Assembly (NCBI RefSeq): GCF_010468615.1
Contig: NZ_WUEH01000004.1
Location: 143,725 to 207,724 of the forward strand
Reading direction: 5' to 3'
From: Pseudodesulfovibrio sp. JC047
GTDB lineage: Bacteria > Desulfobacterota > Desulfovibrionia > Desulfovibrionales > Desulfovibrionaceae
DNA: 64,000 bases
Shown: in pieces, positions 55,724 through 64,000 of the stretch
How the letters are laid out: every line of letters begins with the position of its first letter
Numbering within the stretch: the stretch's first letter is position 1
Translations under genes and position numbers: made by a program
Notes under the pieces: generated by a model
Database searches by the model: none
Told to the model about the DNA's origin: nothing
What the model saw: only the letters and a program-made list of their open reading frames with translations

Positions 55724-56179
55724 CTAGTCGTGATGAACCAATGGTTTGTAATACATACCGATCTTGATGCGATCCGTGGAGTACTGACTTTTCAGCTTGA
55801 TCTTGAGATCATCGGTCTCCCATTGATAGACATCCCAATTATCGACCTTTTTGTGATTCGGAACACCATAGGAGTCCATCAGGATGGTCACCACCTTTTT
55901 CACATCCTTGGCCTTGTCGATTTCAACCAGTGTCGAATAGAGCCTGCCATCCCGAAAACCATACGTCACTTCTCCCTGTTCCACGGCAAAGATGCCGCAC
56001 GGATCGACCCGGGTGACGGAATAATATTTCACCCCGCTGACAGTATGGGAATAGGTGATCTGCTCCACGGCGGAAATAGGCTCACCCCAGGGGATGGCGT
56101 TGCACTCCTCCTGGGCAAAGGCTGATGAGGCAATGACAAATGTCAGCAGGGCAACGAAAACAACGATGCGTCTTTTCAA
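55724..56179 (-). CDS. Small exported hypothetical protein
   Basis: 151 aa from a TTG start. The TTG at 56179 has AAGGAG at 5 bases and places a clean signal peptide (MKRRIVVFVALLTFVIASSAFA) at the N-terminus; an ATG at 56236 would put 19 polar residues before it. The mature region carries two cysteines (ECNAIPWGEPIS, DPCGIFAVEQG) and no known catalytic motif. It resembles small periplasmic proteins of Desulfovibrio, but I do not recognise a family. Confidence 0.7.
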   Translation of the reverse strand: MKRRIVVFVALLTFVIASSAFAQEECNAIPWGEPISAVEQITYSHTVSGVKYYSVTRVDPCGIFAVEQGEVTYGFRDGRLYSTLVEIDKAKDVKKVVTILMDSYGVPNHKKVDNWDVYQWETDDLKIKLKSQYSTDRIKIGMYYKPLVHHD

Positions 56180-56245
56180 ACCAGTCTCCTTGGTCTTTGG
56201 TTCATGTCTCGATGCAATCAGGTGCTCAAAAATCAAGCAGCTCCG

Positions 56246-56479
56246 TCATGTGTTGGTCTTGGTTCCTTTATAGGTAAAGGCCTTTTTATCCATGGTGTAA
56301 TACGATCCACGATCAATGCCAATGGCCTTTCCGCAGGGACAAAACACCTTGCCGCCCCGTTCTTCCATGTTCCACACCTTTCTGATGCGGTCCTTGTGGC
56401 AGCGATGCACTTCCCCCTGACCGATCTTGAAGTACTTCCATAATTTGCGACGACACGCCGAACATTTCAGTGTGAGCAT
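56246..56479 (-). CDS. Small zinc-ribbon-like protein
   Basis: 77 aa. Four or more cysteines in CSACRRKLWKY and VHRCHK then VFCPCGKAIGID suggest a zinc ribbon. It is basic and may bind nucleic acid, but no function can be given. The ATG at 56479 is chosen because conservation-like content begins there; an upstream in-frame ATG at 56533 is possible. Neither has a strong ribosome-binding site. Confidence 0.6.
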   Translation of the reverse strand: MLTLKCSACRRKLWKYFKIGQGEVHRCHKDRIRKVWNMEERGGKVFCPCGKAIGIDRGSYYTMDKKAFTYKGTKTNT

Positions 56480-56537
56480 GATTGCATCGTACCCTACAGA
56501 AAGATTCTCGTAAACGGGGAGTCTCCCCCTCATGAAA

Positions 56538-56570
56538 AAAGAGGACACGATGCATGACCGCGTCCTCTTT
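56538..56570 (-). terminator. Terminator of the mod-trmO operon
   Basis: AAAGAGGAC and GTCCTCTTT arms (56538-56546, 56562-56570) form a 9-bp stem. On the minus strand it ends in a run of six T. Confidence 0.82.
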
Positions 56571-56594
56571 GAATACTGCGTGTTCTGAAACAGA

Positions 56595-57089
56595 TTAGTC
56601 TGATTCCGCCACGAACCGATAGTCCGACCGCAATGTTTCGGCCTTGTCCGCATTCTCATCCAGCCACCCGAAACGGTCCGCCGGAGCCGCGTCGAATTTG
56701 GCCACGTACGGTTTGATATCCAACAATGGTGTGCCGTCGAGCACGTCAATACCGCGCACGCGCAACCGATTGCCGTCAATGGATTCCAGCCGGACAACGG
56801 ACATGCCGATCATGTTTGGCCGACGGGGCGCACGGGTAGCGAACAAGCCGCGCGGTACGGTGTCCATGAAGGGGGTGACCTTCAGCTTGAAATCCGTATT
56901 TTTATGGAAATGGTATACCAGATGGATATGAGAAAAACCATCCAGATCATCCAGCCCTTCAACCAATTCCTCGTTGATCTCTATTTCACCGACAACGTCT
57001 CGCGCTCCGGTGGGTTGGATGGGCATATCGTCCAATGAAGTGAACGGCGTATGAATCACACCGATGGGCGTACAGCATATGGGTTCCAT
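56595..57089 (-). CDS. TrmO/TsaA-family tRNA methyltransferase
   Basis: 164 aa. TrmO uses SAM to N6-methylate t6A37 in tRNA-Thr. Visible family motifs are PIGVIHTPF at the N-terminus, GFSHIHLVYHFHK, TRAPRRPNMIGMSVVRL and GTPLLDIKPYV. ATG 57089 follows GGAG; a longer frame from 57149 overlaps the ABC ATPase gene. Its place as the last gene of a molybdate/tungstate operon is a recurrent association in this group, for reasons unknown. Confidence 0.9.
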   Translation of the reverse strand: MEPICCTPIGVIHTPFTSLDDMPIQPTGARDVVGEIEINEELVEGLDDLDGFSHIHLVYHFHKNTDFKLKVTPFMDTVPRGLFATRAPRRPNMIGMSVVRLESIDGNRLRVRGIDVLDGTPLLDIKPYVAKFDAAPADRFGWLDENADKAETLRSDYRFVAESD

Positions 57090-57109
57090 AATCGGGTCTC
57101 CGTCTTTTT

Positions 57110-58171
57110 TCAGGCCAATGTCACATTTGCCGCCTTGACGCCAAGGCACAGTTCCTCGTTTCGATGAAGGTCCAATTCCTGAAATGCACTGGCTGTAATG
57201 ACTGCGGGGATACAGACTCCCTGCGATCGAAACGACAAGTGATACAAGATACCTTCCTGATAATAATCTTCCAGCGTCGCGTCCACCAGGTTCTGAATCG
57301 AGGACTGACTCGGCCGCTGACGAAAAACCATGACGTTTTCCGGTCGCAAGAAGACCCGTACAGCATCCCCGCTCCGAGCGGAATCCACAGAATGCAGAAT
57401 CACCCCGCCCACGTCAATCTGGCAACACCCGTTGGCACCGGGCAGCACGGTCCCCTCGAACATCCTCGCCCCCACGAAGTCCGCCACAAACCGATTGTTC
57501 GGTCTGTTGAACACTCCGTAGGTGGTATCAAGCTGCTCCAGACATCCGTTGCGCATAATGGCCACTTTATCGGCCAATGCCCAGACATCATCCATATCAT
57601 GCGTGATGTGGAGCACAGTCAAATCCTGTTCAGCCATGATCTGCCGGAGCAATGCCCGGGTAGTGTGGCGAGTCTGCGGGTCCAGAGCGGACAAGGGTTC
57701 ATCCATGAGCAAAAGTCGTGGTTCAACCACCAACGCACGCGCTAGGGCGGCCCGCTGCTGTTCTCCGCCGGATAACGTCCCGGGTTTACGATGCAGGACA
57801 TGGTTGATATTGAGGGCGTCGGCCATCTTCATGATCTTGTCCTTGCGGCTGTCCGCGTCCGAATCCACCTTTTTCAAACCGTATTCGATATTCTGAAAGA
57901 TGTTCTTATGCGGCAACAGCGCGTAATCCTGATACACGATGCCGATACGTCGCTTTTCCGGCGGGTCGTCCGTGATATCCCGACCATCGAGAAAAACCCG
58001 CCCCTTGGCCGGGTGATAAAACCCGATGATGCATTCCAGCAGAATGGTCTTTCCAGACCCGGTTGGTCCCATGACCGTCAGGTATTCGCCACGGTCAAAC
58101 TCCAGAGACACGCCCTTGAGCGAGAATTCTCCGAGATCGATGTGCATATCTTCAACACGCAGAAAACTCAT
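57110..58171 (-). CDS. Molybdate/tungstate ABC transporter ATPase
   Basis: 353 aa. ABC ATPase with Walker A MGPTGSGKTILL, signature LSGGEQQRAALARAL and Walker B RLLLMDEPLSALD, then a C-terminal TOBE/OB domain (about 235-350) typical of oxyanion importers (RPENVMVF). It powers uptake through the permease encoded just upstream, with which it overlaps in ATGA. ModC, WtpC and TupC are hard to separate by sequence. Confidence 0.9.
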   Translation of the reverse strand: MSFLRVEDMHIDLGEFSLKGVSLEFDRGEYLTVMGPTGSGKTILLECIIGFYHPAKGRVFLDGRDITDDPPEKRRIGIVYQDYALLPHKNIFQNIEYGLKKVDSDADSRKDKIMKMADALNINHVLHRKPGTLSGGEQQRAALARALVVEPRLLLMDEPLSALDPQTRHTTRALLRQIMAEQDLTVLHITHDMDDVWALADKVAIMRNGCLEQLDTTYGVFNRPNNRFVADFVGARMFEGTVLPGANGCCQIDVGGVILHSVDSARSGDAVRVFLRPENVMVFRQRPSQSSIQNLVDATLEDYYQEGILYHLSFRSQGVCIPAVITASAFQELDLHRNEELCLGVKAANVTLA

Positions 58172-58950
58172 AATTTGGCCTCAGTCTTTTCAAAAATGAA
58201 AATGGCGATAAAGGAAACACCGATAAGCATGATGCCGCTGGTCAGGGCCATTCCCATATTGCCGTAGGAAATGTTCAGGTACAGGGTGATGGGCAGTGTT
58301 TCCGTCCGCATGTAGGACCCGCCAGCCAGAATCAACACGGTCCCGAAGGTTCCGATGCACCGGGCAAAGGCGATGACCGTGGACGCGAGAATGCCGCTTC
58401 CGGCCAAGGGAATTGTCACCCGCAGAAAGGTTTCGAACTGGCTGTATCCCAGACTTCTGGACACGAACTCCATCCGGGGATTGATATAGTCGAACGTGGA
58501 CTTCATGATCCGCACCGAATACGGCAGAGCCGTGAAAAACTGCGCGGCAACCACGCCCTTTTTGGTGAACACGAAATCCAATCCCAGAGCGTTCAATGCC
58601 GTGCCGATCGGTGTCTTTCCGAACAACAGCAACAGACACAATCCAAGGACCAGCTCAGGAAAGGCCACGGGGAGATCGATGATCGTCTTGACCACCCCTT
58701 TACCCCAAAAATCCAGCCGGGACAGGGTGTAGCCGATGGGCAACGCGAACAGCATGACCAGTATCGTTGAAATCAGTCCGGTCACAAGCGAGAGACGCAG
58801 TGACAACTGCATCTCCTCACTCCAGATATTGGTCAGGATGTCGTCAAGAGTCGGAACCGCCAACAGGGCACCGATCGCGCACAACAGGAAGAAGGTGATA
58901 AAAAATGAACTGAGCAGCAATCCCGCCCTGAAAGGCGTTATTTTTCGCAT
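58168..58950 (-). CDS. Molybdate/tungstate ABC transporter permease
   Basis: 260 aa with six membrane helices and the EAA loop ATPase contact (SRSLGYSQFETFLRVTIPLA). The segment PVAFPELVLGLCLLLLFG matches ModB/WtpB. It overlaps the binding-protein gene by 13 bp and the ATPase gene by 4 bp. Confidence 0.92.
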   Translation of the reverse strand: MRKITPFRAGLLLSSFFITFFLLCAIGALLAVPTLDDILTNIWSEEMQLSLRLSLVTGLISTILVMLFALPIGYTLSRLDFWGKGVVKTIIDLPVAFPELVLGLCLLLLFGKTPIGTALNALGLDFVFTKKGVVAAQFFTALPYSVRIMKSTFDYINPRMEFVSRSLGYSQFETFLRVTIPLAGSGILASTVIAFARCIGTFGTVLILAGGSYMRTETLPITLYLNISYGNMGMALTSGIMLIGVSFIAIFIFEKTEAKL

Positions 58951-59717
58951 GGTTCAAATCCCCATTTCTGCCAGACGACAAGCCCTTCGGCGGACGCGAT
59001 GTACGCATTCAGTTCAAGCGCGAGAGGATTGTCCTTGGCAGACACATGCACAGCGGTGGGGATGGTTTTGATCATGTTGTGCTTCTTCTCGATACGCACG
59101 ACCTGCACCTTGCCCCGGCCCTCGGCCCAGGTGGTCACGTCCAGCCAGTTGATGGCGGCGTCTGCCTGCTCCAGAGCGGTATAAATCAACAACTGATTGC
59201 AGGTAGGCGCATAGACAACCACATTGGGCGTCACTTTTTCCCACAGACCAGCCTTGGTCAGCATTTTTTTCGAGACCTTGCCAATGGCCGCGGCCTTGGG
59301 GTCGCACAACGCGACTTTGACACCGGGACGTTCCAGATCGGCCAGTCCCTGAATATTGGCAGGATTGCCAGCGGGAACCACAATCACGGGCACATGTTTG
59401 ACAATGGGCTTCACGCTCGCTTCATACACCCACCCATTCTTGATGGCGTCACGGGTATATTTCTCGGCACCGGGAATAAAGACATCACAGGTCTGACCCA
59501 CGCCGAGCATCCCGAAAATTTCGCCGGAACTGCCGTAATGCACATCGATATGCACATTGTGCGCGGCCTCGAAATTCCGCCGCAATTCTTCCATGGGCTT
59601 CATGAGTCCGGCCCCGGCAAAAATCCGCATATTTTCGGCATAGGCATTGGACGTGAAACCAATCATGGCACAACAAAAGACACACAAAAAGATCGCAGGC
59701 TGCAAACAGCGGCGCAT
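58938..59717 (-). CDS. modA: Molybdate/tungstate-binding periplasmic protein
   Basis: 259 aa. Signal peptide AIFLCVFCCAMIGFTSNAYA, then a ModA-type domain: RIFAGAGLMKPMEELRRNF, VHYGSSGEIFGML and AAINWLDVTTWAEG, the last supplying ligands to the oxyanion. Specificity between molybdate and tungstate is not decided by what can be seen. ATG 59717 lies 8 bases from GGGGGAG; ATG 59723 would be too close. A palindrome sharing ACATATTACA with the ModE-side operator lies 139 bp upstream. Confidence 0.9.
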   Translation of the reverse strand: MRRCLQPAIFLCVFCCAMIGFTSNAYAENMRIFAGAGLMKPMEELRRNFEAAHNVHIDVHYGSSGEIFGMLGVGQTCDVFIPGAEKYTRDAIKNGWVYEASVKPIVKHVPVIVVPAGNPANIQGLADLERPGVKVALCDPKAAAIGKVSKKMLTKAGLWEKVTPNVVVYAPTCNQLLIYTALEQADAAINWLDVTTWAEGRGKVQVVRIEKKHNMIKTIPTAVHVSAKDNPLALELNAYIASAEGLVVWQKWGFEPCEK

Positions 59718-60077
59718 AGTCATAACTCCCCCAAAAATGTTCTCTGAATGACGTTCAATTCCACCAGATTTCATACCGCCATGAAACCATCACACATCCA
59801 CGCACCGATTCCCTCATACCACCTGGCTCGACACGCGAACTCTTCATAAATACGACATATTACATAGTTAATATGCTGTCATGAACATAATGCATCGCCC
59901 AAAAAACGGCAAGACCCATTTCCTGCACCGGGAAATAACACGCACCGCAAAGGTATGGAAAAGACAGAGAAAAACGGACCGCACAACCGAATCGCCGAGA
60001 TCACACTCAACCGCTCAGGACAGCCCACAGAGACCGATCTACGCCATCAACGCACGGGTCAGACAGAACTGGATCGT
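59718..60077. other. Intergenic region between modA and otsA
   Basis: 360 bp with no credible gene; short plus-strand ORFs at 59881-60081 and 59955-60155 run into otsA on the other strand. The only clear signal is the palindrome at 59856-59875. Confidence 0.5.
59856..59875. promoter_or_regulatory. Candidate ModE-type operator upstream of modA
   Basis: CATATTA and TAATATG form a perfect 7-bp inverted repeat with 6-bp spacer. ACATATTACA (59855-59864) is identical to a 10-mer in the palindrome at 169-188 beside the ModE-like gene. Repression of molybdate uptake by ModE at such a site is the classical logic; here it is inference. Confidence 0.5.
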
Positions 60078-61550
60078 CTAGACCTGTTCGAAATGCACGG
60101 TATCGATTTCCGGGAAATCCCCCAACGTCTTGGCGATTCCGGCCTGAAGGAATGAATCAACCCACCAAAAAATATTGTTCTTGCGAACCTGTTCCCGCAA
60201 GTGGACCATGTGGTGGGACCGAACTTCCTTGCTCCAGTGAAAGGCTCGATGCAGTCCTTTGGCAACCCCGTCCATATCATAGGGATTGACCAGATAGGCG
60301 TGTTCCTGAAGCTGGGCAGCCGCCCCGGCAAATTCGCTCAGGACCAGCACACCATCTTCAGAATTGTTGCAGGCACAATATTCCTTGGCCACGAGGTTCA
60401 TCCCGTCACGCAATGGAGTGACCAGCCCGATATCTGCCGCCGCATAATACGCGACCAGATCCTCATGGGACAGACTGCGATAATGATAATGGACCGGTAC
60501 CCAGCCGGGCATGGAGAATTCACCATTGACCCGCCCGACCAACTGTTCAATCTCGGTGCGCAGGTCCTTGTATTCATCCACTTCCTCGCGACTGGGAACA
60601 GCAATTTGCACGAAATTCATCCGTCCCTTGAGATCGGGATACCGTCGCAACAGGTTCTGAATGGACCGGATTCGTTCGGGGATTCCCTTGGTGTAGTCCA
60701 ATCGATCAACACCGAGAATGATCTTTCGATGTCGCAAGGCTTCCTTGAGTTCAAAGGCCTTTCGGACCACATTGGGCTGTTTGGCCAAATCGGAAAATTG
60801 ATTGTAGTCAATGGAAATGGGAAAGGCGCCGACCCGAAAGTGCCGATTGCCCGTATGGACCGTGACCACCGACCCGCATCCGTCCACCCGGGTCTCGGGC
60901 ATGATCCGTTGCAGACAGCCCACGAAATTTTTACGGTCCTGAATGGTCTGAAATCCCACGAGATCATAATCGATCAAGGCCTGAAGCACCTTGCGCCGCC
61001 ATGGGAGCTTCATGAAGATGTCCGGCGGAGGAAATGGAATATGGAGGAAAAAACCGATATTTCGTTTCACGCCCATGCTTTTCAGGAAAAAGGCCTGATG
61101 CATGAGATGGTAATCCTGAATCCAGATGTAATCATCCTGATCTGACTTGCGCGCCACGACCTCGGCAAACTTGAAATTCACATCCAGATACGCTCGCCAA
61201 TATTCGGGATAGAAACGACATCGGGTTTGCAGATCATGAAACAGGGGCCAGATAATCTCGTTGGAAAAACCATAATAATACCCGTCCACATCATCCTGCG
61301 TCAAAGGGACAGTACACAACTCGTAACCGGCTTCATTTGAAAAATCCGCCAAAAGACCGTCCACATCCATAGCAGGATCAGCAGCACCGGACCAGCCGAT
61401 CCAGACACCGCCCCGATTCTTCAACACCGGAGCCATGGCCGTGATCAGGCCACCGGAACCGGCCTTCACTGTCCACTGACCATTGTCCTTTTTGAGTGCT
61501 GCGGGAAGGCGGTTCGAAACAACCACCAATTTCTGCATTCCTGATTCCAT
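60078..61550 (-). CDS. otsA: Trehalose-6-phosphate synthase
   Basis: 490 aa GT20 glycosyltransferase: UDP-glucose + glucose-6-phosphate to trehalose-6-phosphate, for osmoprotection. Motifs: [49 protein letters not shown] and [15 protein letters not shown]. No phosphatase domain is fused and no otsB is in the window. The ATG at 61550 has GGGAG at 7 bases; the one at 61538 is nearly on top of AGGA. Trehalose making fits a marine or salt-exposed organism. Confidence 0.93.
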   Translation of the reverse strand: MESGMQKLVVVSNRLPAALKKDNGQWTVKAGSGGLITAMAPVLKNRGGVWIGWSGAADPAMDVDGLLADFSNEAGYELCTVPLTQDDVDGYYYGFSNEIIWPLFHDLQTRCRFYPEYWRAYLDVNFKFAEVVARKSDQDDYIWIQDYHLMHQAFFLKSMGVKRNIGFFLHIPFPPPDIFMKLPWRRKVLQALIDYDLVGFQTIQDRKNFVGCLQRIMPETRVDGCGSVVTVHTGNRHFRVGAFPISIDYNQFSDLAKQPNVVRKAFELKEALRHRKIILGVDRLDYTKGIPERIRSIQNLLRRYPDLKGRMNFVQIAVPSREEVDEYKDLRTEIEQLVGRVNGEFSMPGWVPVHYHYRSLSHEDLVAYYAAADIGLVTPLRDGMNLVAKEYCACNNSEDGVLVLSEFAGAAAQLQEHAYLVNPYDMDGVAKGLHRAFHWSKEVRSHHMVHLREQVRKNNIFWWVDSFLQAGIAKTLGDFPEIDTVHFEQV

Positions 61551-61676
61551 TGCGCATCTCCCATTCAGGCATGAAGAAAGGATTTTCTCCATTAACTGCT
61601 CAATACCGCTCTTTGCGCGGTATTTCAACCATCCACGAAAATCAGGTTTGCAAAAATTTTGGCGGCCACCTGTTGA

Positions 61677-61703
61677 CAAGAGGCACCACGTACTTACCTC
61701 TTG
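61677..61703. promoter_or_regulatory. Inverted repeat upstream of groES
   Basis: CAAGAGG (61677-61683) and CCTCTTG (61697-61703) flank 13 bp, overlapping a TTGACA at 61673; another TTGACA lies at 61710. This could be an operator of the chaperonin promoter. The usual CIRCE element is not present. Confidence 0.4.
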
Positions 61704-61764
61704 GCGCAGTTGACATTACACGCCGCACGTTGTTGTGGTGAATACATCATAAGGAGATACTTTC

Positions 61765-62025
61765 ATGGGTTTGAAACCATTGCATGACCGCGTCATCGTC
61801 AAGAGGAAGGAAGAAGAGGAAAAGACCGCCGGGGGCATCTACATCCCTGATTCTGCCAAGGAAAAGCCGCAAAACGGCGTTATCATGGCAGCTGGTCCCG
61901 ATTGCAAAACCGTCAAGGACGGCGACATCATCTTGTTCGCCAAGTATGCTGGAAGCGAATTCTCCATGGACGGCGACGAGCTGGTCATCATGCGGGAAGA
62001 CGACATCCTCGGCGTCTTTGCATAA
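61765..62025 (+). CDS. groES: Compact GroES co-chaperonin
   Basis: 86 aa, about nine residues shorter than usual. It keeps [20 protein letters not shown], including the mobile loop [11 protein letters not shown], and the end [11 protein letters not shown]. The deletion falls in the middle strand region where relatives have an extra KxxxMxVKxGD segment; here the sequence passes directly from [13 protein letters not shown] to [15 protein letters not shown] precedes the start. groEL follows after 156 bp. Confidence 0.93.
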   Translation: MGLKPLHDRVIVKRKEEEEKTAGGIYIPDSAKEKPQNGVIMAAGPDCKTVKDGDIILFAKYAGSEFSMDGDELVIMREDDILGVFA

Positions 62026-62178
62026 GTCTGTCACCGAAGGCTGTTGCTGCAACGCTTCAAACGAATCGGTCCTGCGGGAACAACACCGCCTGAACCTGAT
62101 TCCTTTTCACACTCGCACGCAGCCTCTTGGAACGACTCGGATTTTTTCAAGTTAACTCACAAATTTCACAGGGAATAA

Positions 62179-63771
<1,593 letters not shown>

Positions 63772-63795
63772 TCGTCACACTCACTGACATTCTCA

Positions 63796-63826
63796 GGCCG
63801 GACGCCTTCGCGTCCGGCCTTTTTTT
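63796..63826 (+). terminator. Intrinsic terminator after groEL
   Basis: GGCCGGACGC (63796-63805), loop CTTC, GCGTCCGGCC (63810-63819), then seven T. Confidence 0.95.
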
Positions 63827-63867
63827 GTGTATTGAGATGGTATCCCACCACCCAAGGAGACCCAACC

Positions 63868-63927
63868 ATGGCTTTTCTTATGCGGCACCATGTCAAGAAC
63901 TCCCTTTCTTCGTTGTTTTCTCTTTAA
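63868..63927 (+). CDS. Possible 19-residue leader peptide near the right edge
   Basis: AAGGAG lies eight bases before ATG 63868, which opens MAFLMRHHVKNSLSSLFSL and stops at TAA 63925. The strong ribosome-binding site after the groEL terminator suggests real initiation. Whether it is a regulatory leader for a gene beyond 64000 or a frameshifted gene start cannot be told here. Confidence 0.4.
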   Translation: MAFLMRHHVKNSLSSLFSL

Positions 63928-64000
63928 TTAGGCCAGGCTTCACCCTCGCCTTATGGCGTATTAGTAATGTATTCCTTTTCTTATTCGTGCTCTGCGGCAC

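Noticed and set aside
59881..60155. Two short plus-strand ORFs next to otsA
   Set aside because: Composition is random-looking and they overlap the otsA 3' end on the other strand.
61551..61764. CIRCE (HrcA) element before groES
   Set aside because: No TTAGCACTC-N9-GAGTGCTAA or near match is present.

Overview
The window reads as a chromosomal segment of a mesophilic sulfate-reducing Desulfovibrionaceae bacterium, most like Desulfovibrio or Pseudodesulfovibrio. The evidence is an rnf operon led by a ten-heme cytochrome c, a homodimeric pyruvate:ferredoxin oxidoreductase, pta-ackA, a Wolinella-type diheme fumarate reductase beside a two-subunit fumarase and malic enzyme, and TRAP and SLC13 dicarboxylate carriers. 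This assignment is inferred from gene content only; there is no rRNA in the window.

Layout: 1-616 holds the start of a Tat-exported protein and a ModE-like regulator. 1392-6444 is a signalling cluster of two response regulators and a multi-PAS histidine kinase. 6769-6999 looks like an internally deleted NAD kinase. 7242-9425 is an MFS permease fused to ApbE. 9646-12773 is a DctB/DctD-type two-component pair with a sigma-54 activator. A very good sigma-54 promoter at 12893 precedes frdCAB, fumAB, the malic enzyme and an SLC13 dicarboxylate carrier (13090-20806). 20909-27858 is the rnf operon (decaheme cytochrome, C, D, G, E, A, B), followed by pta, ackA and PFOR to 34952.

35213-39160 holds small housekeeping genes. 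39297-41269 is an AT-rich island with an Mrr endonuclease remnant and an ABC-type ATPase, next to tRNA-Val and tRNA-Asp. 41838-56479 holds an rRNA methyltransferase, a VCBS protein, a TRAP transporter, a YdbH-YnbE-YdbL envelope set, a pseudouridine synthase and several lipoproteins. 56595-59717 is a molybdate/tungstate ABC operon with TrmO; then come otsA and a compact groESL.

How it fits together: imported dicarboxylates are handled by fumarate reductase, fumarase and malic enzyme under probable DctD/sigma-54 control. Pyruvate goes through PFOR, Pta and AckA to acetate and ATP. Reduced ferredoxin meets a modified Rnf complex. RnfC has lost its recognisable FMN/NADH site, while RnfB carries a GltD/NfnB-like FAD-NAD(P)H module, so pyridine nucleotide probably enters through RnfB and periplasmic electrons through the decaheme cytochrome. 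The flavin transferase that Rnf needs is not in the rnf operon but is present as the C-terminal half of the MFS-ApbE fusion. These are the most unusual features seen, together with the ATPase island and the paired operator-like sites for ModE and DctD.
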